Shown: positions 8,598-16,977 of the stretch, piece by piece
Layout of the letters: every line of letters begins with the position of its first letter
How positions within the stretch are numbered: the stretch's first letter is position 1
From: Xiheimicrobium sp033763395
GTDB lineage: Bacteria > Myxococcota > Myxococcia > Myxococcales > Myxococcaceae
DNA: 64,000 bases
NCBI GenBank assembly: GCA_033763395.1
Contig: JANRKQ010000133.1
Span: 29,145-93,144, forward strand
Direction: 5' to 3'
Made by a program: the position numbers and the translations under genes
Notes under the pieces: model-generated
Told to the model about the DNA's origin: nothing
The model's input: only the letters and a program-made list of their open reading frames with translations
The model's database searches: none

Positions 8598-9359
8598 ATG
8601 CCCGTCATCTCCACCGAAGCGATCGCCGCGCTCGTCTCGCTCACCGCGATGGAGATCGTCCTCGGCATCGACAACATCGTCTTCATCTCGATCGTCGCGG
8701 CGAAGCTGCCGGTCGCCGATCGGCAGAAGATCGTCCGTCTCGGCATCATCGCGGCCCTCGTGCTGCGCATCGGCCTGTTGTCGATGCTGAGCTGGCTCAT
8801 GGGGCTCACCACGCCGCTCCTCACCGTGCTCGGCAACGAGCTGACGGGCAGAGACCTCATTCTCCTGGGCGGTGGCCTGTTCCTCATCTTCAAGGCCACC
8901 CGCGAGCTCTATGCAAAGGTCGAGGGCCACGAGGAGGAAGACGCGAAGGCGGCCGAGGCGGCGGGCGACCCGAAGGCCAAGACGAAGGGCGTCGCCTCGG
9001 TGATCCTCCAGATCCTCGCCATCGATCTCATCTTCTCGCTCGACTCGATCATCACGGCCGTCGGCATGGCGCAGGCGCTGTGGGTGATGGTGGTCGCCAT
9101 GGTGGTCGCCGTGCTGTCGATGATGATGTTCGCCAACGCGGTCGGCGCGTTCGTCGAGAAGCACCCGTCGGTGAAGGTGCTGGCGCTGTCGTTCCTGCTG
9201 ATGATCGGCACCATGCTCGTCGCCGATGGGCTCGGCACGCACGTGCCGAAGGGCTACGTGTACTTCTCGATGGCGTTCTCGCTCGGCGTCGAGCTGCTCA
9301 ACCTGCGGCGCGCGACGAAGGCCGCGAAGGTGACCGCCGAGGCGCCAACGAATCGGTAG
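8598..9359 (+). CDS. TerC family integral membrane protein
   Basis: 253 residues and about seven hydrophobic segments. The family motif MEIVLGIDNIVFI (residues 17-29) and a second acidic membrane motif AIDLIFSLDSIITAVG (about 138-153) identify TerC. These paired Asp-containing helices are thought to handle divalent metal ions; relatives Alx and MeeF/MeeY export manganese, some to metallate exported proteins. A charged cytoplasmic loop (about 110-135, EEEDAKAAEAAGD) separates the halves. It begins 36 bases after the ABC-F gene. No yybP-ykoY-like manganese riboswitch is evident in that short gap, so it may be co-transcribed with the upstream gene. Confidence 0.9.
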   Translation: MPVISTEAIAALVSLTAMEIVLGIDNIVFISIVAAKLPVADRQKIVRLGIIAALVLRIGLLSMLSWLMGLTTPLLTVLGNELTGRDLILLGGGLFLIFKATRELYAKVEGHEEEDAKAAEAAGDPKAKTKGVASVILQILAIDLIFSLDSIITAVGMAQALWVMVVAMVVAVLSMMMFANAVGAFVEKHPSVKVLALSFLLMIGTMLVADGLGTHVPKGYVYFSMAFSLGVELLNLRRATKAAKVTAEAPTNR

Positions 9360-9436
9360 CGCCCACCACGTGCTTCGGGTAGAGCCGAACGCCACGGCGC
9401 ACCCTTTTTGAGGTCGCGCGAAGCACGGAGGCTGTT

Positions 9437-10165
9437 TTGCGGGAGAAACTGCTGGCGCTCGCGGCACTGCAGAGGGTCGACGTCGAGGTCGCGTCGCTGA
9501 AGAAGAACGCCGATGCGTACCCGAAGGAGATCGGCGAGCTCGAGCGACAACTGGCGGCCGCGAAGTCGGCGGTCGACGCCGAGCGCGCCAGGCTCGACGA
9601 TCTCGAGAAGCAGAAGCTCACGCTCGAGCAGACCGTCACCGAAGAGAAGGACAAGGTGAAGAAGTGGGAAGCGCGCCTCACCGAGCAGCGCTCCACCCGT
9701 GAGTACTCGGCGCTGGCCCGCGAGATCGACATCGCCAAGAAGGGTCAGCTCACGATGGGCGAAGAGATCGTCGAGCTCGGCCGCCAGGCGACGATTCAGC
9801 GCGAGGCCGTGCGCCAGAAGGACGCCGCGTTCCAGGACAGCTCGAAGGGCCTCGTCGAGCGCATCACCCAGCTCAAGGCGAAGCTGGCCGAAGCCGAAGC
9901 GGCCGTGCGCGCGCTCGATGGCAGCCGCGAAGCCGCCGCGAAGGGCGTCGATGGCACGCTGATGAAGCGGTACGACGTGGTGCGCAAGAAGCGCATGCCC
10001 GCGATGGTGGCGCTCGCGCCGCCGGGCCGCTGCACCGGCTGTGGCATGAGCGTGCCGGCAATGATGTACACCACGCTCGTCACCAGCAAGGGCACCGACA
10101 CGTGCCCCGCGTGCTCGCGCATCGTCTACGCACAGGAAGTGCTCGAAGAGCCGAAGGCGAAGTAG
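9437..10165 (+). CDS. C4-type zinc-ribbon, coiled-coil protein
   Basis: 242 residues. A long N-terminal coiled coil (about residues 5-175, rich in Lys/Glu/Ala) is followed by a C-terminal zinc ribbon with CTGCGMSVP and CPACSR Cys pairs (about 198-228). This matches the bacterial family of which chlamydial CT398/CdsZ is a member, proposed to act with flagellar or type III components or in nucleic-acid processes. The start is a TTG with GGAGG six bases upstream (9427-9431), and the next possible starts would cut into the coiled coil. RNase H follows after 15 bases, a common pairing that suggests an operon. Exact function unknown. Confidence 0.8.
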   Translation: MREKLLALAALQRVDVEVASLKKNADAYPKEIGELERQLAAAKSAVDAERARLDDLEKQKLTLEQTVTEEKDKVKKWEARLTEQRSTREYSALAREIDIAKKGQLTMGEEIVELGRQATIQREAVRQKDAAFQDSSKGLVERITQLKAKLAEAEAAVRALDGSREAAAKGVDGTLMKRYDVVRKKRMPAMVALAPPGRCTGCGMSVPAMMYTTLVTSKGTDTCPACSRIVYAQEVLEEPKAK

Positions 10166-10180
10166 GTTCTGACTCCACGC

Positions 10181-10783
10181 ATGGCGTCGAAGTCGAAAGG
10201 GTTGAGCGGCCGCGCGCTCTCGGGCGCAGTCCTGCGCTTCATCGCGCGCGAGGAGCCCCTCGTCGCGACGCTCGGCGCCTTCCCGCAGCTCGATCGCGCG
10301 CGCCTGCAGAAGATCCTCGAGAAGGCCGCGGCTGCGATCGAAGGCCTCAACGGCCACGATGAGCCCGCGGAGCCCACCGTCTCGCGGGTGCGGCTCTACT
10401 CAGACGGCGCGGCGCGCGGGAACCCGGGCCTCGCCGGCGCTGGCGCGGTGCTGGTCGAGCCATCGGGTCAGGTCGTCGATCGCATCGGTAAGTTTCTCGG
10501 CACCCAGACGAACAACTACGCCGAGTACATGGGCCTCTTGCTGGGGCTGCGTCGCGCGCGCGAGCTGTCGGTGCGCGAGGTCGAGGTGTTCGCCGACTCG
10601 GAGCTGATGCTGCGCCAGCTCGGCGGCCGCTACCAGGTGAAGAGCGCCAGCCTTCGGCCCCTGTACGAAGAGGCCTTGAGCCTCTTCAACGACTTCGAGC
10701 GCGTGAAGCTCGTGCACGTGCCGCGCGAGATGAACCGTGCCGCCGACGAGATGTCGAACCGCGCCATCGACGAACGTCTGTAA
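10181..10783 (+). CDS. RNase H-like (reverse transcriptase-like) ribonuclease
   Basis: 200 residues. An N-terminal helical extension (about 65 residues) precedes an RNase HI fold in the short form also found in archaea. Catalytic residues are visible in order: YSDGAARGNPG (first Asp), NNYAEYMGLLLGL (Glu), VFADSELMLRQL (second Asp) and RAADEMSN near the end (final Asp). It should cut the RNA strand of RNA-DNA hybrids. The protein lacks the basic protrusion of E. coli RnhA, like archaeal and Gram-positive homologues. It follows the zinc-ribbon gene by 15 bases. The final acidic position and the YxDGA motif are intact, so activity is expected. Confidence 0.85.
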   Translation: MASKSKGLSGRALSGAVLRFIAREEPLVATLGAFPQLDRARLQKILEKAAAAIEGLNGHDEPAEPTVSRVRLYSDGAARGNPGLAGAGAVLVEPSGQVVDRIGKFLGTQTNNYAEYMGLLLGLRRARELSVREVEVFADSELMLRQLGGRYQVKSASLRPLYEEALSLFNDFERVKLVHVPREMNRAADEMSNRAIDERL

Positions 10784-10860
10784 GACGCCTCGTTTTCGGT
10801 TGGGCTGGTCGCCCCCTGTTCCTAGGGTGCCGCCCTCTCGTCGCTCTTCGAGGAGCCGTC

Positions 10861-13104
10861 ATGGCCACTGCGTCTCGTCCCTTCCACTTCTTCCGCGCCG
10901 GCGGGTTCGATCAGGTCCGCTTCGACTCTGGCGCCGACCTGCTCGCGATCGATCAGCTCGACCAGAAGCTCTGGGTCGCCCTCGCCTGCCCGACGAAGGG
11001 CCTCGCCTTCGACAGCCGCACGCTCGAGCTCATCGACTCGGACAAGGACGGCCGCATTCGGGCGCCCGAGTTGATCGCCGCGGTGAAGTGGGTCGGTGGG
11101 CTGCTCAAGAACCCCGACGATCTGCTGAAGTGCTCGGCCGAGCTGCCGCTCTCGGCCATCAACGAGGCGAACGACGAGGGGCAGAAGCTCGTCGCCGCGA
11201 TCAAGACGGTGCTCGGCGGCCTCGGCAAGGGGAGCGCGACCTCGATCTCGGTGGCCGACACCGCCGAGGCGACAAAGGCGTTCGACAACCTGCCCAACAA
11301 CGGCGACGGCGTGGTGGTCGCCGAGGCCGCGAAGGACGACGCCACGAAGCAGCTGATCGCCGACGTCATCGCCTGTCACGGCGCCGCGAAGGATCGCTCC
11401 GGGAAAGACGGCGTCACCGCCGAGACGCTCCAGGCCTTCTTCGGGGACGTGGCCAGTCACGTGGCGTGGCTCGCGAAGGCCGAGGGTGACGGGGCGCCGC
11501 TCGTGCTGAAGGGTGACACCGGCGCCGCTTGGGAGGCCTTGAACGCCGTGCGCGGCAAGGTCGACGACTTCTTCGCCCGCTGCCGGCTCGCGGCCTTCGA
11601 CGCGCGCGCGCTGCAGGCGCTCAACCGAGAAGAGAAGGAGTACCTCGCGGTCGCCGCGAAGGATCTCACCATCACCGCTGATGAAGTGGCTGGCTTCCCC
11701 CTCTCGCGCATCGAGGCGAACCGCGCGCTGCCCATGAAGGACGGCGTCAACCCCGCGTGGGCCGTGAAGCTCGCCACCTTTGCCGAGAAGACGGTCAAGC
11801 CGCTGCTCGGCGAGAAGGCGGCGCTGACCGAGGCCGAGTGGACGGGGCTGTGCGGAAAGCTGGCCGCGTACGAGGCCTGGCAGAAGGACAAGGCCGGCGC
11901 GAAGGTCGAGAAGCTCGGCGCCGCGCGGCTCAAGGCCCTGTCGACGGCCGATGCGCGGACCGCGATCGACGCCCTCATCACCGACGACAAGGCCCAGGCT
12001 GCCACCGGCGCGCTCCTCACCTCGGTGGAGAAGCTCGTGCGGCTGCACCGCGACCTCTTCCACCTCGTGAACAACTTCGTCTCGTTCAAGGACTTCTACG
12101 AGCGCAAGGACAAGGCCATCTTCCAGGTGGGCACGCTGTTCCTCGATCAGCGCACGTGCGAGCTGTGCATTCGCGTCGAAGACGCCGGCAAACACGGCAC
12201 CATGGCGCCGCTCTCGCGCGCCTACCTCGCCTACGTCGACTGCGTGCGCCCGGCCTCGGGCGAGAAGATGACCGTCGCCGCGGCCTTCACGGCCGGTGAC
12301 TCGGACAACCTCATGGTGGGCCGAAACGGCATCTTCTACGACCGCGACGGCAAGGACTGGGACGCGACCATCACGAAGATCGTCGACAACCCCATCTCCA
12401 TCCGCCAGGCCTTCTGGAGCCCGTACAAGAAGCTGATCCGCTTCATCGAGGAGCAGGTGGCCAGGCGCGCCCAGGCCGCCGACGCCGACGCCAACGAGAA
12501 GCTCACCGCCAAGGCCACCGCGGTCGAGAAGTCCGCCGAGGCCGGCGCCGCCAAGCCCCCCGAGAAGAAGTTCGACGTCGGCGTGGTGGCGGCCCTCGGT
12601 GTCGCGGTCGGCGGCATCACCGCGGCCCTGGGCGCCCTGCTCGAGGCCTTCTTCGGCCTCGGCTTCTGGATGCCGCTGGGCCTCGTCGGCCTGATGCTGC
12701 TGATCAGCGGGCCCTCGATGCTGATCGCCTGGCTGAAGCTGCGGCAGCGCAACATCGGGCCGCTGCTCGACGCCAACGGCTGGGCCGTCAACGCCAACGC
12801 GCGCCTCAACGTGCCCTTCGGTGAGTCCCTCACGCGAACGGCCGTCCTGCCGTCGGGCTCGAGGCTCGACACCGTCGACCCGTTCGCCGAGGAGCGGAAG
12901 CCCTGGGGCCTCTACCTCACCCTCGTGGCCGTCGTGCTGCTCGCGGGCCTCTGGTACTTCGGCAAGCTCGACTTCCTCCCGCAGGCGGTGCGCTCGACCA
13001 CCGTGCTGGGCGCCAACGCGCCCGCGTACAAAGACGCAGCGCCAGCCGCGAAGGACGCCGCGCCCGCGAAGGACAAGGCGCCCGACGCAGCGCCAACGAA
13101 GTGA
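10861..13104 (+). CDS. Large EF-hand-bearing membrane protein of unknown function
   Basis: 747 residues and no family I can name. Near the N-terminus a canonical 12-residue EF-hand loop is visible (Asp59, Asp61, Asp63, Gly64, Ile66, Glu70), suggesting calcium binding. A long, mainly helical soluble region follows to about residue 560. Two or more adjacent hydrophobic helices come next (about 573-628), then a short linker, a further membrane segment (about 682-702) and an Ala/Pro/Lys-rich tail. No signal peptide is seen. GAGGAG lies at good spacing before the ATG. It stands alone, followed by a stem-loop. The large N-terminal domain is probably cytoplasmic, with the tail on one side of the membrane, but topology is a guess. 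Confidence 0.75.
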   Translation: MATASRPFHFFRAGGFDQVRFDSGADLLAIDQLDQKLWVALACPTKGLAFDSRTLELIDSDKDGRIRAPELIAAVKWVGGLLKNPDDLLKCSAELPLSAINEANDEGQKLVAAIKTVLGGLGKGSATSISVADTAEATKAFDNLPNNGDGVVVAEAAKDDATKQLIADVIACHGAAKDRSGKDGVTAETLQAFFGDVASHVAWLAKAEGDGAPLVLKGDTGAAWEALNAVRGKVDDFFARCRLAAFDARALQALNREEKEYLAVAAKDLTITADEVAGFPLSRIEANRALPMKDGVNPAWAVKLATFAEKTVKPLLGEKAALTEAEWTGLCGKLAAYEAWQKDKAGAKVEKLGAARLKALSTADARTAIDALITDDKAQAATGALLTSVEKLVRLHRDLFHLVNNFVSFKDFYERKDKAIFQVGTLFLDQRTCELCIRVEDAGKHGTMAPLSRAYLAYVDCVRPASGEKMTVAAAFTAGDSDNLMVGRNGIFYDRDGKDWDATITKIVDNPISIRQAFWSPYKKLIRFIEEQVARRAQAADADANEKLTAKATAVEKSAEAGAAKPPEKKFDVGVVAALGVAVGGITAALGALLEAFFGLGFWMPLGLVGLMLLISGPSMLIAWLKLRQRNIGPLLDANGWAVNANARLNVPFGESLTRTAVLPSGSRLDTVDPFAEERKPWGLYLTLVAVVLLAGLWYFGKLDFLPQAVRSTTVLGANAPAYKDAAPAAKDAAPAKDKAPDAAPTK

Positions 13105-13114
13105 CGTCGCTCGC

Positions 13115-13146
13115 AGGGCACCCGGCTTGATCCGCCGGTGTGCCCT
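13115..13146 (+). terminator. Stem-loop after the EF-hand protein gene
   Basis: AGGGCACCCGGC pairs with GCCGGTGTGCCCT across a short loop, with one bulge, starting 10 bases after the stop codon. There is no T-run after it, so if it ends transcription it does so inefficiently or with Rho. Confidence 0.4.
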
Positions 13147-13308
13147 CACCCCTCGGTAGCGCTCGACCCACCGGCCCGGTCCCGCAAGCCGTGGCGATCG
13201 TTCCTGATCGCCGCTGGCCCGCCCCTCGCACTGCACGCCCCCATCGGCGGTGAGCGCCGAAGGCGTGACGTGTCCAGACCACGGGCTTGCGAGCCCAAGA
13301 GGGGAATC

Positions 13309-15081
13309 ATGAAGAACCGAGCAACGATGTTGTGGAGTGTGGTGGGAGCGCTCGCCGCCATTGGCGTGTGGGCGTGTGGCGTGGAGCCGAAGACGACCGA
13401 CCCGACGACACCGTCGGACAATCGGCCAGCGCCGGGGCGGTTCCCCGGCATCGACGAGGTGGAAGGGAACCTGCAGCAGCTCGCGCAGCCCTGCACCTTC
13501 TCGACCGACGGCGGCCAGATGACCGTCAACCTCTCGGGCGGTGAATACGCCCTCATCTCGCGCACGGGCCTGGGCGATGGCGGCTTCGGCATCACCGTCA
13601 ACGGCACCATCTGCGGCAACGCCGGCAGCAACACCCAGCGCATCAGCGTCACCAGCCCGAACGACGGCGGCAGCGAGACGGTCATCATCGACTACCTCAA
13701 TGGCACCTTCGCGCTCGGCAGCGCGAGCGTCGTCGGCATCAACGTCGACCTGCGCAACGGCACCGGCGACTCGCTCCGGTTCCGGGGCAGCAACGGCGTC
13801 GACAACTTCCTCTTCGCCACGACGGTCGCCGACGCCGGCAGCAACGGCATCTACGCCATCGCGGTGGGCGTCAACGGCGTCACCAACCCGGGCCACCGGG
13901 CGATCTCGTTCACCGGCGTCGAGTCGGTCATCGTGTCGACGGGCCCGGGCAATGACGTCGTCCGCACGGGTGGCCAGGCTGACGCGGGCGTCGGCGGCAC
14001 GCCCTACGGCCGGGTGCTGTCCGGCACGGGTCCCTCGCTGACCTTCTGGGGCGGCGACGGCGACGACACCCTCAACGGCGGCTCCGCAAAGGTGGGCAGC
14101 TCGGTGACCTTCAACGGCGGCGACGGCACCGACGTGTGCGACTACTCGAGCCGCACGCTCGCGCTGACGTGCACGATCAACGGCGGCGCCGTCTGCGGCG
14201 AGTCGGGTGAGAACTCGACCATCGCGGTCGACGTCGAGCAGGTGAACGGTGGCTCGGCCGACGACACCTTCGTCTGCGCGGCGGACGCGGGCTGCACCGT
14301 CAACGGCAACGGCGGCGCCGACACCATCACCGGCGGCGAGCTGGCCGACACCCTCAACGGCGGCGCGGGCAACGACACCATCGTTCCGGGACTCGGCGAC
14401 GACACCATTGCCTGCGGCGCCGACACCGACACCATCTCGTACTCCGACCGCTCTGGCGCCGTCAGCGTGACGCTCGGCGCGGCTGGCGCGGCTTCGACCC
14501 CGAACGGCACCCTGTTGGCGGACGGCGGTGTCGACGAGGCGGACTCGATCGCGACGTGCGAGAACATCGTCGGTGGTCAGGGCAACGACACCCTCACCGG
14601 GAACGATCTCGACAACGCCATCACGGGCGGCGCGGGTGACGACACCATGCTGGGTGGCGCGGGCGCCGACACGTTCTTCCAGTTCTTCGCGGGCCTCATG
14701 GGCGACGACGGCGACGACAGCATCAACGGCGAGGCGGGCGTCGACACGGTCAGCTACAGCGGCCGTACCGCGGCGCTCACCCTGACGCTGGCGCTGCTCC
14801 CCGACGCCGGCGTTCCCAACACGAACGGCCAGTCGGGCGAGGGCGACTCGTTCCAGGGCATCGAGAACCTCATCTGCGGCGGCGGCAACGACACCGCCAC
14901 TGGCAACGCCGAGAACAACCTCATCGAGGGCGGCGACGGCGACGACACCATCGACAGCGCGGCCGGTGACGACATCATCGAGCCGGGCGCTGGCACCAAC
15001 GCCGTCACTTGTGGCGCGGGCAACGACATTCTCCTGCCCGGTGGCACCACCACCAACTCGGCCAACGACTGCGAAGGCTGA
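13309..15081 (+). CDS. RTX-repeat lipoprotein 1
   Basis: 590 residues. The ATG at 13309 has GAGGGGA upstream and opens a lipoprotein signal with Cys23 in a VWAC lipobox. A short Pro-rich linker leads to a beta-rich domain (about 45-240), and then to clusters of the calcium-binding nonapeptide GGxGxDxUx (for example GGDGDDTLNGG, GGAGNDTIV, GGDGDDTID), interleaved with YS.RT.A(L/V) segments. These repeats normally fold as calcium-filled beta rolls outside the cell. There is no type I secretion signal or toxin domain, so this is a surface calcium-binding lipoprotein rather than a haemolysin. The next gene is a paralogue with the same layout, including the shared LAQPC near the start. Confidence 0.8.
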   Translation: MKNRATMLWSVVGALAAIGVWACGVEPKTTDPTTPSDNRPAPGRFPGIDEVEGNLQQLAQPCTFSTDGGQMTVNLSGGEYALISRTGLGDGGFGITVNGTICGNAGSNTQRISVTSPNDGGSETVIIDYLNGTFALGSASVVGINVDLRNGTGDSLRFRGSNGVDNFLFATTVADAGSNGIYAIAVGVNGVTNPGHRAISFTGVESVIVSTGPGNDVVRTGGQADAGVGGTPYGRVLSGTGPSLTFWGGDGDDTLNGGSAKVGSSVTFNGGDGTDVCDYSSRTLALTCTINGGAVCGESGENSTIAVDVEQVNGGSADDTFVCAADAGCTVNGNGGADTITGGELADTLNGGAGNDTIVPGLGDDTIACGADTDTISYSDRSGAVSVTLGAAGAASTPNGTLLADGGVDEADSIATCENIVGGQGNDTLTGNDLDNAITGGAGDDTMLGGAGADTFFQFFAGLMGDDGDDSINGEAGVDTVSYSGRTAALTLTLALLPDAGVPNTNGQSGEGDSFQGIENLICGGGNDTATGNAENNLIEGGDGDDTIDSAAGDDIIEPGAGTNAVTCGAGNDILLPGGTTTNSANDCEG

Positions 15082-15118
15082 CGAGCTCGACCCGGCCTTA
15101 ACCCGGCCGGCGTGACGT

Positions 15119-15168
15119 GACGAAGACAGGAGCGCCGGTCACCTCGTACGGGTGGCCGGCGCTTCGTC
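15119..15168 (+). terminator. Hairpin between the two RTX lipoprotein genes
   Basis: Inner stem AGCGCCGGTCACC (15131-15143) pairs with GGTGGCCGGCGCT (15151-15163, one G-T pair). An outer stem GACGAAG / CTTCGTC extends it around a 5-base bulge. Only a short TTT follows. It probably ends or weakens transcription between the two lipoprotein genes. Confidence 0.5.
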
Positions 15169-15195
15169 GTTTCGACCAGGGGTGGGACTCTTCCG

Positions 15196-16977
15196 ATGCG
15201 CCTCGCCGGTGGCCGTGCCCTCGTCGCGATGTGGTGCGCTCTGACGCTCTCGTGCGGAGCGCCGCGCCCCGACGCGCCCCCTGCCGGCCGCATCACGCCC
15301 GCTGACGAGACGCTTGCCCTGGCCCAGCCCTGCGCGCTCTCGAACAACGTCGTGACGGTGGTGCTGTCGGCGAACGAGACGGCCACCCTCACGCTCGACG
15401 GCACCGGGGCGCTGCTGGTGAACGGGCAGGCCTGCGGTGCGGCGACGCAGACGAACGCGCGGCGCATCACGGTGAGCGTCCAGAGCCCCGGCGACGCCAC
15501 CGACGAGACGCTGGTGATCGACGGCACCAACGGCTTCTTCGGCCTGGGCTCCTCGACCGGCGGGGGCATCACCATCGCCCTCGGCGCCGGCACCGACACC
15601 GTGCAGCTCATCGGCTCGGCGGGCGCTGACGTGCTCATCGCGGGACGCACCACGACGGACGACTGGGTGATCGTGAACCAGGATCTCTTCAAGGACGTGA
15701 GCGTCACCGGCGTCGAGGCCCTCACGCTCACCGGGGCGGGCGGGGCCGACCTGCTCTCGGGCTCGGGGCTCCACCCCACGTGGCTGCGCGCGAGCTACTA
15801 CTCGTCGGGCCTTCCGACACAGCGGCTGCTGACGCTCGAGGGCGGGGCAGGCGACGACACCCTCGTCGGGGGCGAAGGCGCCGACGTGCTGCGCGGCGGC
15901 ACCGAGGCCGACGCGCTGACAGGCGGTGCGGGCGCCGACACGCTGTACGGCGACGCGGGTGACGACCTCATCGACGAAGGCTCCGCCGCGAGCGGCGCCG
16001 ACGTCTTCAATGGAGGGGCTGGCACCGACACCGTCCGCTACGCCGCGCGGAGCAACGCGGTCACCGTCACGCTCGGGAGCGGCGCGAACGACGGCGAGCC
16101 TGCCGAGGGTGACGACGTGCGGGACGACCTCGAGATCGTCGTCGGCTCGAGCGGGGGCGACACCCTCACCTGCTCCATCACCACGGGCTGCACGCTCCGC
16201 GGAGGCCCCGGCGACGACACCCTCACCGGCAACTCCGGCGCCGACACCCTCGAAGGTGAGGCGGGCGACGACGTGCTGCGGCCGGGCACGGGGGCCGACA
16301 CGCTGCTGGGCGGCGCGGGCGTCGACACCGTCACCTACTCAGACCGGACGGGCGCGGTGACGGTCACCCTCGGGGCGCCGGGCGTCGCCTCGACGGGGAA
16401 CGGCGCCGCCATGGAAGGCGACAGCCTGACGGATCTCGAGAACGTCGTGGGCGGGAGCGGCGCCGACACCCTCACCGGCAACTCGCTGGCCAACCGCCTC
16501 ACGGGGGGCGCGGGCGCTGACACGCTCTCGGGCGGCGACGGCGACGACGTCTTCGACGAAGGCGCGGCCGCGAACGGCGCCGACGTCATCGCGGGGGGCG
16601 GGGGCATCGATCGGGTGGACTACTCGGCGCGCACCACGGCCCTCACCGTCTCCCTCGACGGGACGGCCAACGACGGCGCGGCCTCCGAAGGTGACGACGT
16701 CGAGGCCGACGTCGAGCGCGTCGACGGTGGGAGTGGCAACGACACCCTCACCGGCAACGCCGACGCGAACGAGCTCAACGGGAACGGCGGCGATGACACG
16801 CTCTCGGGGCTCGGCGGCCGCGACGTTCTCTCGGGTGGCCCCGGCAACGACTCGCTGGCGGGCGGTGAAGGTGACGACATTCTCGAAGACATCGTCGATG
16901 GCGGCACGTGCGACTGCGGGCCGGGGTTCGACATCGCCATCTGCCCGTCGCCGGGCGACTCCTGTGAGGTGCGGTGA
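15196..16977 (+). CDS. RTX-repeat lipoprotein 2
   Basis: 593 residues, a tandem paralogue of the preceding gene. A signal peptide ends in lipobox LTLSC (Cys20), followed by the same N-terminal beta domain (the LAQPC and (R)I(S/T)V motifs align by eye). Nonapeptide calcium-binding clusters come next (GGAGDDTLVGG, GGAGADTLYGD, GGSGNDTLTGN and more), again spaced by YS.RT.A(L/V)TV segments. The C-terminus ends in a Cys-rich tail with CDCGPG. Its stop overlaps the start of the zinc protease gene (TGATG), so the two are probably translated together. That suggests protease and repeat protein act at the same surface, although this is inference. Confidence 0.8.
   Translation: MRLAGGRALVAMWCALTLSCGAPRPDAPPAGRITPADETLALAQPCALSNNVVTVVLSANETATLTLDGTGALLVNGQACGAATQTNARRITVSVQSPGDATDETLVIDGTNGFFGLGSSTGGGITIALGAGTDTVQLIGSAGADVLIAGRTTTDDWVIVNQDLFKDVSVTGVEALTLTGAGGADLLSGSGLHPTWLRASYYSSGLPTQRLLTLEGGAGDDTLVGGEGADVLRGGTEADALTGGAGADTLYGDAGDDLIDEGSAASGADVFNGGAGTDTVRYAARSNAVTVTLGSGANDGEPAEGDDVRDDLEIVVGSSGGDTLTCSITTGCTLRGGPGDDTLTGNSGADTLEGEAGDDVLRPGTGADTLLGGAGVDTVTYSDRTGAVTVTLGAPGVASTGNGAAMEGDSLTDLENVVGGSGADTLTGNSLANRLTGGAGADTLSGGDGDDVFDEGAAANGADVIAGGGGIDRVDYSARTTALTVSLDGTANDGAASEGDDVEADVERVDGGSGNDTLTGNADANELNGNGGDDTLSGLGGRDVLSGGPGNDSLAGGEGDDILEDIVDGGTCDCGPGFDIAICPSPGDSCEVR

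Noticed and set aside
10822..13896. A 1024-residue open frame on the minus strand
   Set aside because: Antisense shadow of the EF-hand protein gene and of the RTX gene start; composition is typical of a shadow (Arg, Val, Glu, Leu) and no domain is seen.
13309..16977. RTX haemolysin toxins
   Set aside because: Calcium repeats are present but there are no toxin domains, acylation partner or type I secretion genes, and both proteins have lipoprotein signals.
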